A stretch of DNA of 64,000 bases from assembly GCA_034509735.1 (NCBI GenBank), contig JACGWO010000012.1, positions 6,880,367 to 6,944,366 on the forward strand, given 5' to 3'. This document shows, in pieces, positions 33,054 to 45,125 of this stretch (its first letter is position 1; each line of letters opens with the position of its first letter). This DNA is from Sesamum alatum (lineage: Eukaryota; Streptophyta; Magnoliopsida; Lamiales; Pedaliaceae). The notes beneath the pieces are model-generated. The model searched no databases and was not told where the DNA came from. It worked only from the letters and a program-made list of their open reading frames with translations. The position numbers and the translations under genes were made by a program.

Positions 33054-35517
33054 TTATCTATTAATATATATATATATATATATTTGAAGGCGGTCTTTTG
33101 ACCAAATTCTTCAATTTTGTCCAAAATTCTAATTTTCTAGAATTTTAAATTTTTTTATTATACAAAATATTCCTAGAGGTCAGGGGTTCGAACCCCTACG
33201 AATTCTTTTTATTATAATATATATTCTTAGAGGTCATGGTTTCGAACCCCTACGAATTTTTTTTATTATAATAAATATTTCTAGAGGTCATAGGTTTGAA
33301 CTCTTGAGAATTCTTTTTATCATAAGAAAAATTCTCAAAGGTCATGGGTTCGAACCCCTTCGAATTCTTTTTATTATAATAAATATTCTTAAAAGTAATG
33401 GGTTCGAACCCCTGCGAATTCTTTTTATTATAATAAATATTCCTAGAGGTCATGGGTTCGAACCCTTGTGAATTCTTTTTATTATAATAAAATAGAAACT
33501 GTGGCACGTAGTACCTGCGCGTATAATTTTTAATAAAACTTTTATTTTATTGAATCTCATAACTTATTCCAGTATCTTAAAATTTATCATTTCCTTACGA
33601 CTTCACATATAAAACCTATTTGATAATATTTTCTAATGTATTATTTATCAACAGAGTATTGTACTCAAATTAAATTAAAAATTAAAATTTTATAGAATAT
33701 TTGTTATATTGACAATGACGATTATAATTACATGCAACACAAATACTAATATATTATTTTTATTTCATTTAACAATAAACTTAAACAAAATGGGAGTAAA
33801 TTTAATTTTTGAGTACATGTAATTGCATGAAATTAATTACTCAAAGGAACTTAATTGAATAGAGTTGGGAAGTTGAAGGGCATTTTTGGTATTATAATAA
33901 TTTGGTGTAGTGGTATAAAAATTTTCACTTTATGTCTATAAAACCCATACTCTTTATAATAGGATAGATATTCCTAGAGGTCATAGATTCGAAACTCTGC
34001 TTGATTTTTAATATTTTTTTATTATCTTAATTTGCTTTGATAGTCCCTATATATGTGATTTTTCTGTGTTAATAGGATCTTCAAGTCTGCAAGAAATTAA
34101 TTTTTTTTTTACTTAAGTAGGTATGAATTTTTTTTCTATTGGTTGATTTTTTAGTTTTTATATTATCTTATTTTATATTGTAGTTCATGTAGATAAAAGC
34201 TGATTTTTTTAATACATAATTAAAATATTCCTATACGTGTACAAAGATATCAACAGATTACAGATAATTATTATTATAACTAGCATTTTGCCCATGCATT
34301 GCACGGTGACAAATTTTTTGTATAAAACTAATATTGGTCATATTTATTATTTTTAATTTATATTATTAGAAAAAAATATTTTTTATTTTTCTTGAAAAAA
34401 CCTATCAAATAAAAAATTCTTCTCTCATTCACATTATATCGGAAAACAACTTTAAAAGATATTGTAAACGCCAACTTGATTTTCAAGTGATATATATATT
34501 TGTTTCTTCTAATATTTTTATAAAAATTTGAACCCATCAAAATTATTCAAAATTACTTTGGTATCATTAATTGTTATAATCATTTAATGATTTGTCACCC
34601 ATAAAATTTCATCATAAAAATATTAAATTATAAATAAAAAGATCATGCTAGAAATATATAAATTTAGTTGAAAAAAGTTATGCACACAACGAATTAAACA
34701 ATTCAGGATAAATTAAGAAAATATAAATGTCATCCACAAAATAGTAAAAATATGAACATCAATAAAATAATAAAATAGTATACCAAGATACATTTTGAAA
34801 ATCAATTGTATAATTTTGACCGCATAATAATTTTTCTATCATAATTGCATGTCATCTTTACATGCAGTATTGATGACAAATGAACTCAAAATTCAAATTG
34901 TAGAATTTTGTTATTTAATCATTGATATAAGATGCTATTTAAAGGTAGTTAAAAAAAAAAAAAAAAAAGGATCCATTGCATATCCAAAATGATGGGAGTC
35001 ATACTACATATTCATTTGTCAATTTAATATATAGTTTCAGTAAAAATTTGATATGATAAATTTATATAAGTATGTAAATGACTTTATATAGCATTGCATA
35101 AATAGTGAAATTCTTAAATTGTTTTCATGTTATATATAGCTTTATATTAATAAGACACATATAAGTATTTTCTATTGATATTCATTATATATACAAATTA
35201 AATAAACATATAAATATATTTGAGGACATACATTGATATTTATGTTATTATTAATCAGCTTTGCATTAAAAAAATGCAAGACAACTTATGGAGTCATCAA
35301 TCAATTTGATCGATATCCCTTTGTATATATTTCTTATGATTGTTAATTTTTATAATTTTTATAACACAAAATTTCTATAATGCACTATAATTGGAAAATA
35401 AAATAATTTTATTTAAAAATATTCTTCATTTAATATTCACTTAATTTGAAAAATCTTATAAAATATAATTTTTTAGAATTAAATTAAACCCGTGCATAGC
35501 ACGGGTCACACGCTAGT
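33054..35517 (+). mobile_element. Non-autonomous Helitron-like element, unit 2
   Basis: The 3' end is canonical: an 8-bp hairpin ACCCGTGC-ATA-GCACGGGT (35488-35506), six bases, then CTAGT (35513-35517). The 5' end begins TC followed by TATTAATATATA (33050 or 33057). No Rep/helicase gene. It matches unit 1 but has an extra block of about 550 bp (33528-34078), which includes a seventh, degenerate T-arm-like copy near 33960. A reversed CTAGC...GCATTGCACGG hairpin near 34281-34310 looks like a Helitron 3' end in the opposite orientation. Confidence 0.7.
33169..33490. repeat. Six-copy 54-bp array of T-arm-like motifs (array 2)
   Basis: Copies centred at 33186, 33240, 33294, 33348, 33402 and 33456. 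Individual copies match their opposite number in array 1: copy 3 has the CTCTTG variant and copy 4 the CCCTTCG variant in both arrays. The array therefore existed before the two units separated. Confidence 0.9.
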
Positions 35518-36700
35518 AGTTTACATATTTGAAGGCAATTTAATAACTTTATAAACCAAGCACTGTTATTCTCTTAATTTCAATAATATCAAGTAATTGT
35601 CATAAATATATAAGAAAATAATACCAAGCACTCGACTTTACTTCTTTTTGACTCAATCAAATTCATTTTTGTAGGTTCTTTTAGGATCAAATTAAACTAT
35701 TTTAAAAACTTGAACAATCAGTTCACAATTCTCCTATTATATATTTTCATTATTTTAAAATGCAAACTCTTGTAAGAAAATCATGAGACTTAAATATGAT
35801 AACATTTTGTAGTACTCTTCCTTTAAAAAAATATCTAATAAATTTTGCTATTAATAAAAGATATAACTAATCATGCATGTGACCCCAAGTAATAATTATA
35901 TATCTTACTAATATTTCCAAAAGGGCAATTATTCTTTTCTTTCAGTTCAAAATTATGTGGAAGTACGCTAGAATTTTGCATAATAAAAATTCACCCTTTA
36001 CTATCATAATTTTAAGTGGTTGATTTGATTTTGTTTAAACACAATATTAAGTTTACAACAACAACATCATTTTGTATTGTAGTTCTTAGTATGGATTTTC
36101 TTATAACTACATCTTATTTAACTTGTTAACAATTAAAAGAACTATAATTTTTCTAAAAAAAAAACACACAAATCAAAGAATTTAAGCAAAACTTTTAAAC
36201 ATGATATAATATTTTAAATGCTAATATTGGTTAATGACCTCCTTTTTTTATTCCTTCTTAAGACTTTTGATTATCTCTCTTGGGATCTCAACTTATAGGA
36301 AAAGTTATTTTTTTAGTCTACTAAATATGCCCAATATTAATTTTAGTTCAGTAACTATGCCCATTTTTTTCTAAGTCCAATAACTTACAAAATTGATGAT
36401 ACTTCGTCCGAATTAGGGTTTTTTTACTCAATTTTTCGGCAATATTTTAAAAATTAGCGAAAAACGCCCGCGTAGCAAGTATATGATTAATTTTCAGCAA
36501 CTTATACACATGTACAACCACGTGTAATGACACATGGCCATTATTTAAAGTACTATAATTCCCAAAAAATATATATAAGATATTAATTGATTACAAAATT
36601 TATATTTTATTAATTAATTTGAATAATTATTTAGTTAAAATGTATTTTATTAATTAATTTTTAAAATTTTCTTTTAATGACTTCTAATTAAATTAATTAA
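35518..36700. other. AT-rich intergenic DNA
   Basis: No gene, no clear repeat family. A short passage near 36300-36400 with three AGTCTA/AGTCCA-AATATGCCC phrases resembles a decayed foldback MITE. Confidence 0.5.
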
Positions 36701-36719
36701 AGTATATTAATATTTTCCT

Positions 36720-36925
36720 GCAGGGACGACGACGCCGTCGTAGCCCCCACAAAGGAGGGCACGGTGTCGTGCCCTCCTCACCTCTGGGCAACGCAATTGC
36801 CCAGATCTATTATGGTCTGGGCGACTGGCGTAACCCAGATTGGGGGGCGACGATACCCTCAACACCGTCGCCCCCTTATACAGGGGGCGGCGTGTGTCTG
36901 ACGTGGGGCCGGGCATAGGTGTGGC
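36720..36925. other. GC-rich island of consecutive hairpins
   Basis: A sharp island of high GC in AT-rich DNA with at least five inverted repeats in a row. These are 36726-36741 (6-bp arms), 36753-36778 (11-bp perfect arms AGGAGGGCACG, loop GTGT), 36784-36804 (8-bp arms CTGGGCAA, 5-nt loop), 36816-36839 (6-bp arms TCTGGG), and 36843-36875 (10-bp arms GGGGGCGACG). The last overlaps an alternative CGCCCCC/GGGGGCG pairing. The minus-strand 69-aa frame across it has no recognisable family. Possible captured gene piece or transposon subterminal region. Confidence 0.75.
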
Positions 36926-37421
36926 GATGGGTGCAGGAGGGTGAAGAATTAATCATTTTAAATAATAATTTTTTTATAAATTATAATTATATATATATAA
37001 TAATTTAAGTTAAAATTCACCTCATTTCAATTGCCCACATAGGCTTAAAAATTCTCAAAATATGTCAAGTTGGCATGCCATGTAATATTTTCGGCCAAAA
37101 AAGCAAAAATCGACTACCAAAGAACTTTCTTTTTTATCAATTTTGCAAGTTACTAGACTTACCAATACTTTTTTTCTCATTCTTCATTTCTTTTCTCTTT
37201 TTTTTTTGTGAAATTTTCTTTTCAACCCTTCATGGATTGTGTTGTGTACAAGTTTAACTTAACTTGTCTATTAAATGTTTATTCTTCTCAAGTTCAAATG
37301 TTCAAGAATAGATCTCATTTCATCATTGTTCTTGTTTATCAATAACTATATCCTGTCAAAAGGCCTATTAATTTAACTACACAAATTTTCATACTTTCTC
37401 AAGTTTTTTTCTTTTTTAACT
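36926..37421. other. AT-rich intergenic DNA
   Basis: No gene or repeat recognised. Confidence 0.5.
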
Positions 37422-39050
37422 AAATCGTGGACACTGTTTGAAAAATAGAAGGGGTGAACAACCACAATTTGTATTCTTTCGAACGTATACATAGTTATTT
37501 GACCCCTCTCCTATGAAAATTTATACTGACTTTTTACTCCTAAAATAAATAAATTTAACTTATGTTTGAAGGTAACAATATTAGACTTTCAGTATATTCA
37601 AATATTATAATTATATTTTATACAAAAGTAAATATTTTTTTCCATTGTTCAAGAGAAAAGAAAGATAATTAATCATATGATGTCATTAATCCTTAATTTT
37701 AGTTGACACCATTATATATGAATCTTTGTCATGGCTAATTACAATGGTTAAAGTAAAAATTATAGTGAATACTCATTACCCAGAATTATACAACAACTAT
37801 TAGTCATTGTATTAGCAGATGAGGCCACAATGTTAAATATAGCTAAAAACCATGGCAAGTTTTTTGTCATGGCTAAAAACTGTGACAAATACTTGGTCAT
37901 GACTAAGATCATTGCTATTTAAGAATTAATTTTTTATTTTTTTAAAAAAGGTACAAGTTCCCTTAGTAAATATATGTAGAAAATAAACAGATGCTTAATA
38001 TTTTAATTTAAATGCTTGATACATGTTATCTTTTCCAACTCAAAAAGAAAAAATACATCATAAAGGAATTCCATGCTTAACTAACATAAATCTATTATAA
38101 AATTTAGTTGATAATCTATTAATGGATTTGGGTTATTTCTTTTGAACTTTTTTCAAATTATGTATATATATTGACATGATTGTGTTATAAGTCATAAGTT
38201 GATGATAACATAATAAAATTAATTTATTGAGTTTCTTCCCCTAAATATAAGAGCATAATCAAAAGTATGAAATCATGGACATTGTTTGAAAAATAGAAAA
38301 GGTTTACAATCACAATTTGTATTCGTTCGAACGTATACATAGTTATTTAACCCCTCTCCTATGAAAATTTATATTGATTATTTTTACTCCTAAAATAAAA
38401 AAATTTGACTTATGTTTGAAGGTAATAGTATTAGGCTTTCAGTATATTCAAATATTATAATTATATTTTATACAAAAGTAAATATATTTTTTTCATTGTT
38501 CAAGAGAAAAAAAAGATAATTCATCATATGATGTCATTAATCTTTAATTTTAGTTGACACCATTATATATGAATCTTTGTCATGGCTCGTTACTATGATC
38601 AAAGTAAAAACATTATAGTGAATACTCATTAGCCACAACTATACAATGACAAAGACCATGGCAAGTTTTTGGCTAAGAATTATGACAAATACTTGGTCAT
38701 GACTAAGACCATTGCAAGTATTATTTAATAATTAATTTTTTATTCTTTTTAAAAAAAAGGTACAAAGCCCCTTTGTAAATATATGTAGAAAACAAACAGA
38801 TGTTTAATATTTTAATTTAGATGCTTGACACATGTGATAATTTCCAATCCAAAAAGAAAAAGATACATCAAAAGGAAGTCCTTGCTTAACTAACATAAAT
38901 CTATTACATATCTTTCCCTTGTGTATGCTTAATTAATACTAATATATTATCTACAGATAATTTTTTACAAAATAGTATTAAGTTCAAAATTATTAAATCT
39001 AGTTAATAATTTATTGGATTTGGGTTATGTCTTTTGAACTCTTTTTCAAA
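37422..39050. repeat. Tandem duplication, about 848-bp offset
   Basis: Copy 1 (37422-38269) and copy 2 (38270-about 39050) share long blocks such as TTCGAACGTATACATAGTTA, TCAGTATATTCAAATATTAT and GTTGACACCATTATATATGA. They diverge by scattered substitutions and small indels; copy 2 lacks part of the TGGCTAA region near 37795-37860. Non-coding. Confidence 0.85.
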
Positions 39051-40655
39051 TTTTATTTTAAACTTTTAGTTCCATACTATTAAATAGTAATTTGAAATTT
39101 ATTTCGTCATATATTATTAATTTAAACATATAAAAGAAATCAAAATCTTTAGAAGCTCTTTTTATTTTGTAATTACATAAACTCCAAAACTTGTATTATT
39201 CCTATTGTAGATTGATATATTCTTAAGTAATTAATTGTCCATTTTTTTCTTAATTAACCTTTTCCATTATATACCAAAGTAACATATATTTTTGAAAGAA
39301 AATTTTTAAGATAATTTATCATATTTAATTAAAATAAACATACAGTACTCAAGTAATAATCTTTTCAGAACTATATAATGAGAATTAGAAAATAAATATT
39401 ACATGAATTATGCAAAATATACTAAGTCATAACTTACGTGAATTCATCATTAAAATATTGTACTTTGTAAGTTTAATTAAGAAATTAAAAGGTGTGTTTA
39501 TGATAGTTAATATACTTTACCTTTTTTAAAATAAAATGCTAATTTTGTTATTAGTAATCTTTTCGAGCAATTCAATACGTCCTTTTACAGAGGCTTTAGC
39601 TTAATAATTATTAATTAGTTACTTTTTTTATGAGAAAATTAGTTTATTTGATTCTCAAAAGACTTTGAACAAATTTATGATACTACTACATATATAAATA
39701 TTGCCAACCAAAATAAAATAAAGAAAGGGAATAAGTATTATTTGTAAATTGTGGTTCATTTAATTTTTAACAAGTGTCAAATAGATCATTATTCTTATAT
39801 ATATCTCTATTAATAGCTTATTAACTGACCTAATTCAAAGTTATTTTTATAATTATACTTGTTACAATCTTATTAGTAACTACAGTAAGAAAACTTTAAT
39901 GTGTAATACAAAAACAAAATCTAAAAGACTTATTGAACCATTCATATTTTTTAAATGCTATAGACAATGTTTATATATGGTTGTGAGCCCATTTTTGTTC
40001 TTTTTTTTTTTTTAAGGAAACAAGTAGATGTGGCCATGGTTTAGGAGTAAACTTTTACACATTCAGATAACTTTTTACAAGGAGTAATTTCTATAGTGAT
40101 ATTATTGTTGAAAAGATTAAATTTTATACACTAACATTTTGTGCATATTATATCATAAATGAATAAAAAGATCATATACCACGGAATAATCACACCTAAG
40201 TATTCAAATTACCTTTAAATCTCTTTTTAAAAAAATCTTTACTTTACAGCATAAGTGATTTAATTTATTCTCACTTGTCTTTTAACTTGTTTTACTCTTC
40301 AAAATGTTTGTTTTACATAACAGTTCATTCAGTTGACTTTCACTTGTCTTTAGCTGATGTACATGACAAGTGATCTAACTAATTATTATTTATATTTGTG
40401 CTATGAACCCATGCTAGGAAATTTCTAGATTCATTAAATTCTTTCAATTTTTATGAATTTTCCTAGTCATTTTATATCAACCATAAGGGTATAGATATTT
40501 TCTTTTATCTAATAAGTAATTATATATATTTTATGAATATAATATAAAAAATTAATAAATAAGTATGATGTGAAAAGTAATTAATAAGAGTAAATTAATA
40601 TAATGTGAAATTAATTAATAAGAGTAAATAAATGTAATATGAAAGCAATTAATAA
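39051..40655. other. AT-rich intergenic DNA
   Basis: No gene, no clear transposon ends. Around 40560-40660 there are short degenerate repeats of the AATTAATAAGAGTAAATTAAT kind. Confidence 0.5.
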
Positions 40656-40657
40656 AA

Positions 40658-41048
40658 ATTAATAAGTATATTATGTTATATTTTTATCCTTAGTAAAATA
40701 ATATTAGAGGGTTAATTTAGTCGGATCAAAAAATGAAAGAAACTTTTCACCACATTCATACTTTTATATAGATATATATATATAATATTATATAATATAA
40801 TATAATATAATAATATTAATAAGTATATTATTTTATATTTTTATTCTTAGTAAAATAATATTAGAGGGTTAATTTAGTCGGATCAAAAAATGAAAGAAAC
40901 TTTTCACCACATTCATACTTTTATATAGATCTATTAATAAGTATATTATTTTACATTTTTGTCCTTAGTAAAATAATATTAGAAGGTTAATTTAGTCGGA
41001 TCAAAAAATGAAAGAGACCTTTCACCACATTCGTACTTTTATATAGAC
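40658..41048 (-). repeat. Three copies of a Helitron-5'-end-like unit
   Basis: About 116 bp each: 40658-40772, 40815-40931 and 40932-41048. On the minus strand each begins TCTATATAAAAGT(A)TGAATG and contains TTTTTTGATCCGACTAAATT. Copies 2 and 3 abut with an offset of 118; an AT-rich spacer separates copy 1. TCTATA starts are usual for plant Helitron 5' ends. Confidence 0.8.
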
Positions 41049-41913
41049 TAGAAAGTATCACGTGCGATAAACGTGTAGAAACATATTTTTAGAGGTGAAT
41101 ATATAATTTATTGGTTGCAAAAGATATTAAACTCATAATTTTATTTATTTTTGTATTATTGAATCATTAGTATATAAATTTCAAAAATATTGATAATAAT
41201 CGTTTTAATTGATGAGGAAACAATTTAATTTGTTATTTGCAATCCATTTCTAAATTTAACTGCTAATATTAAATAAAAGAATTATTCTTTAAAATTGAAT
41301 TTTTACATTTCATATTTGTAATTATTATGTTTAATGATTTTTATTGGAATAAACTAATGCAGAAGTAAAATATAATACATAAAAGATCCAATATAATTAA
41401 AATAAAAGACTTATTCTTTAAAATTGAATTTTTACATTTCCCGCCTGTTTGGACACCCTAGCCACGTAAGATGCCACATGTTTAAATCAAGCTGAGTTGG
41501 CAGCCTGAACCCTAAACCCCAATTTATTTTATTGATTTCAAGCCAATTTTGGTCGGAAGGACCAAAATTGCCACAAAATTAATACTTAGAGGACTAAAAT
41601 TGCTTGACTCGTACTTACAGGACTAATTTTGCCAACCCCCCCCCCCCCCCATATATACAGGACCAATTTTGCAATTTTGCCAATTAATTACATAGACATA
41701 TTATTGCCAGCTTATATTTTTTGCAAGTATATATTTATCATTGTCCAAGTAGTTTAGAGATATTAGGACTTTTAAATAATCTTATACTGATAGAATTTTA
41801 TTCTTTTATAGCTAAGTTTTATTTATTATTAAAATATAACTTAAGTAAGCACATGAATATCTTTTCACAATTAGGAACAAATAAGAGATTCACACTTTTA
41901 TATATAGTATAGA
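41047..41913 (-). mobile_element. Small Helitron-like element, minus orientation
   Basis: The 5' end on the minus strand reads TCTATACTATATATAAAAGT (ending at 41913 on the plus strand, or 12 bases further because TCTATA repeats). The 3' end reads ...CACGT, loop, ACGTG, seven bases, CTAGT (41051-41047). It sits directly against the 5' end of the next repeat unit. Inside are a half foldback rich in GGACCAAAATTG (41530-41690) and a C16 run. No coding genes. Confidence 0.65.
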
Positions 41914-42075
41914 TATAGATATAGATGGGCGTTGAAACCATCATTCAATTCCAGATATAATTTCCTTACAATTGAAAGACAAATCTCCACAACTCATTCT
42001 AATTATCGACATATTTCTTTATATAAAACAAAATAATTATTACATGATCAAATGGTTAATGATAATTTTATTGAA

Positions 42076-42078
<3 letters not shown>

Positions 42079-42108
<30 letters not shown>
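42079..42108. repeat. (TA)n microsatellite downstream of the P450
   Basis: About 15 TA units, about 55 bases beyond the P450 stop codon and probably in or near its 3' UTR. Confidence 0.85.
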
Positions 42109-42114
<6 letters not shown>

Positions 42115-42164
42115 ACTTGCATCAAAATTATTTTGATTACATTTATTCCTCAAATAATGTGAAC

Positions 42165-43905
42165 TCAGTGAAAGTTCTTCGATAGTGTAGGTTCCATAAT
42201 GATGGCAAGAGGCTCTTTAGGGTGGGTGGTAAGTCCGTACAATTCCTCCATGCATATATTTTTAGGCTTCATGCCATCAACCAACTTCAAATTAAATCCA
42301 TGCAGCAAATTAGCAACTGTTGTCCGAACAATCTTAAGTCCAAGATTGTATCCGGGGCATCTCCTCCGGCCAGATCCAAATGGCAAGAGGGAAAAGTTAC
42401 TTCCCGTCATATCAATTTCTTTACCCACAAACCTCTCGGGGAAGAATTCTTTGGGTGCATCCCATGAGTTGGGGTCTCTCCCTATGCTCCATGTATTGAT
42501 GAGGATTGTTGTTCCCTTTGATATATCATAGCCTGCAACTTTGCAATCCTCCATGGCATAATGAGGGGCTAAAAATGTTGCAAGTGGATGTAACCTCATC
42601 GACTCCATGATAATGGCATCAATATAAGGCAAATTGGAGAAATCATTCTCTTCTACCCATCTGTTTCTTCCAATAACCATGTCAAGCTCTTCTTTTGCTT
42701 TTTCAATTACGCGAGGATTTCTTAGAAGTTCATGGATAGTCCATTCAATCGTTGTAGCTGAGGTATCCGTGCCACCAGCTAGTAGGTCCTATATATATTT
42801 TCAAAAAAGAAACAAATTAGGTAAAGACATGACGACCACAATCACACAATGGAGAAACTGAGATTTCCAAATTTTAGAAAGCAAAGAAAGGTTTTACGAA
42901 GATGGCCATGTGGTATTTGTGCATGATATGTGCAATTAATACTTTTAGTTCATATAAGCAAAATTTAAATTAAAAAGCTAAGGTTAGACTAATACATACT
43001 TGTATTAATCCCTTGATACCATCTCTTGTGAGTTTGACTTCAAGATTAGGATCCTCAGCCAATCGCAATAATGTGTCTACCACATCTCCTGGAACGGAGT
43101 CTTTTTCTGATGCCATTCTAGTTTGATGATCATCAATCACATAGTTGTGGAACCTGTCAAACTTTTTGTACAAAGCCTTCATTCTTTTAACATATCCCTG
43201 TAGGTCAAGAAAACTTAGCCATGGTATCCAATCCCCAATATTGAAAACCCCATTGAGCAAAAACCACTCATCCAGCATCTTCTGCAATTCATCCAGCTTT
43301 ACTATAGACTTATCATGTTCTGATTCACTAAAATATTTGCTGCTTAACACCATCCTACTTATAGTTGAAAGAGTGTACTGTGACAAATGGTCTCTAAGTG
43401 CGATTGGCTTCCCTGACAGGGAACATAGACGAGAGAGGAAATTACGCCTCTCCTCAATACGAATGTGCTCAAACGATTCTAATTTTTTTGCACTGAACAC
43501 CTCAGAGAGATAAATTTTACGTGCTTGTCGCCAATGGGAGCCGTAAGGAGCCCATGTCATGTCTGAGTAATTGTAACTAGTATATTTACCAGCAGCAAGT
43601 GCGGGTCTAGAGGCAAAAACTGTATCATGTACTCTTAAGAACTGTTTAGCCATCTCAGGGGAGGATGCAACCACAACTGGGAATTTCCCAAACCTTAGTT
43701 GCATGATATCGCCGTACTTTTGGGATAAAACGTGAAGAGATTGATGTGGGACGGAACCAAGCAGGTTCAAATTGCCGATTATAGGCCATGGCTTTGGTCC
43801 TGGTGGAAGGTTTCGTTTCGGGGGTCGTCTGAAGATTTTCTTTGAGAGAACGGCCAATGCAGATAAATATAGTAATGCTAATAATGCCCAAGAGGAGTTG
43901 TCCAT
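42165..43905 (-). CDS. Cytochrome P450, CYP71 clan, CYP92A-like
   Basis: An ER-anchored haem monooxygenase of about 509 aa. Exon 1 is 43905-43000 (302 codons), the intron 42999-42789 (211 bp, GT..AG, phase 0 after GLIQ), and exon 2 42788-42165 (207 codons plus stop). Features: N-terminal anchor WALLALLYLSALAVL; hinge LPPGPKPWPIIGN; C-helix WRQAR; I-helix AGGTDT (306-311); ESMR (364-367, the ExxR motif); PERF (419-422); haem loop FGSGRRRCPG with Cys446. YNYSDMTWAPYG and the THPKEPL tail fit CYP92A, a family with flavonoid and terpenoid-related members, so the substrate is not predictable. The ATG at 43905 is chosen for the anchor and because a TATA box lies 60 bases upstream; the open frame beyond it is promoter. 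Confidence 0.93.
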
Positions 43906-43964
43906 CTCGGTGGGAGATGATATAGAAGAGGTTGTGGCAAAGAATTGGTTGGGAGAGTAAAGGG

Positions 43965-43972
43965 TATTTATA
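43965..43972 (-). promoter_or_regulatory. TATA box of the P450 gene
   Basis: TATAAATA on the minus strand, about 60 bases before the chosen ATG, leaving a short 5' UTR of about 30 bases. Confidence 0.6.
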
Positions 43973-44299
43973 ATCGTTGTGGTGAAAGGTAAAGAAAATT
44001 CTACGAGAAAAAGATGGCGTGTAGAAGATGAAGAGTCATTGTTCGTAGCATGCTGGACAAAGAATGCCGAACCGATTCCGTAAGTGTCCAGTTTTGGGTG
44101 AATAGAGATGATGATCAAGAACTATAAGCAGCCGTATGCATGACGAAACGAAGTTGTACTAGTAATATTTGCAACAAGTAGATAGATATAGTTGAATATT
44201 CACCGCAGCCCTTAATTATCAGATAATAACGTTCTACAGAAAGAATGAGATGAGAAGGTGCTTTGACCGTAAGAGCATATGACAAAGAATTTGCGTATT

Positions 44300-44686
44300 G
44301 GTAAAATTATATTTTTTTGCCACGAAGCGGTAGATCGTTAACATTTTTGGTCCTATAACTTATTTTATTTATACATTTAGTCTCTCTCTCTTTTTTGAAT
44401 GAATTTAGTCCTAAACATCTCATATTTGATCGTTTTTTTGACAAATTTAGTAATGTTTTGATAATTTTGGTCCCTTTCACATTTGAATAAATTTCAATTT
44501 TGGTCCTATAACTATAGGTTGTTTGGGACCAAAATTATCAACATATGACTAAATTTGTCAAAAAATGAATAAATGTGAAATGTTTGAGACTGTCTTAAAA
44601 AAAGAGAGATTAAATGTGTAAATAAAATTACAGGACCAAAAGTACTAACGACCTATAATTACAGGAACATAAATGTAATTTTGCCA
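44300..44686. mobile_element. Foldback MITE upstream of the P450
   Basis: Ends GGTAAAATTA and, inverted, GGCAAAATTACATTTATG; arms carry GGTCC(T) / GGACCAAAA phrases. Flanks TTGCGTATT and TTGTATATT agree at seven of nine bases, the two differences being CG to TA, as expected when a methylated CpG decays. It lies about 330 bp upstream of the P450 TATA box. Confidence 0.75.
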
Positions 44687-44846
44687 TTGTATATTTTATT
44701 GTACACAATTGGGTTTGTGGGTGGGTGGAAATCTGTAATGGGATTGAGTGTAATGGGAAATAGAATGATAATTGACCCATCATTCATTATATCGTGTTTG
44801 GTTTATCGTATTGTATTACTGATATCTCATGTGATATAATATAATA

Positions 44847-45125
44847 GAAAAAATTGTAATTTTCGTTCTGTAACTTAGTGGGCTTGGCAATTTTGGTCCT
44901 ATACGAATTGATTTTCGCAATTTAGTCCTGTAACTTTAAAAAATTAGCAATTTTTGTCCTTTTTGCCCGAAAAATACCACATGACCTTGACAATTGGGGC
45001 TTTCCAGCGATATGGGACCAAAATTGTCAAATTTTAGAAGTTACGGGATTAAATTACAAAAATTAATTCGTACAGGATCAAAATTGTCACCCCCTAAATT
45101 ACAGGATGAAAGTTACAATTTTTCC
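44847..45125. mobile_element. Foldback MITE, GGTCC family
   Basis: Inverted ends GAAAAAATTGTAATTTTCGT and GGAAAAATTGTAACTTTCAT, with TTTTGGTCCT / GGGACCAAAATTG in the arms and a short centre. No convincing target duplication. Closely similar to 45831-46117. Confidence 0.75.

Noticed and set aside
33169..33507. CRISPR-like array or 85-aa repeat protein on the minus strand
   Set aside because: The 54-bp units have no unique spacers and the repeat-protein frame (YYNKKNSQGFEPMT) is just the translated tandem repeat.
42199..42531. 110-aa plus-strand ORF over the P450
   Set aside because: Antisense shadow of P450 exon 2, which has all conserved P450 motifs on the minus strand.
43906..44118. Longer P450 start at 44118
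   Set aside because: The frame is open upstream, but the segment contains the TATA box and lacks an anchor; the 43905 start gives the usual 509-aa length and N-terminus.
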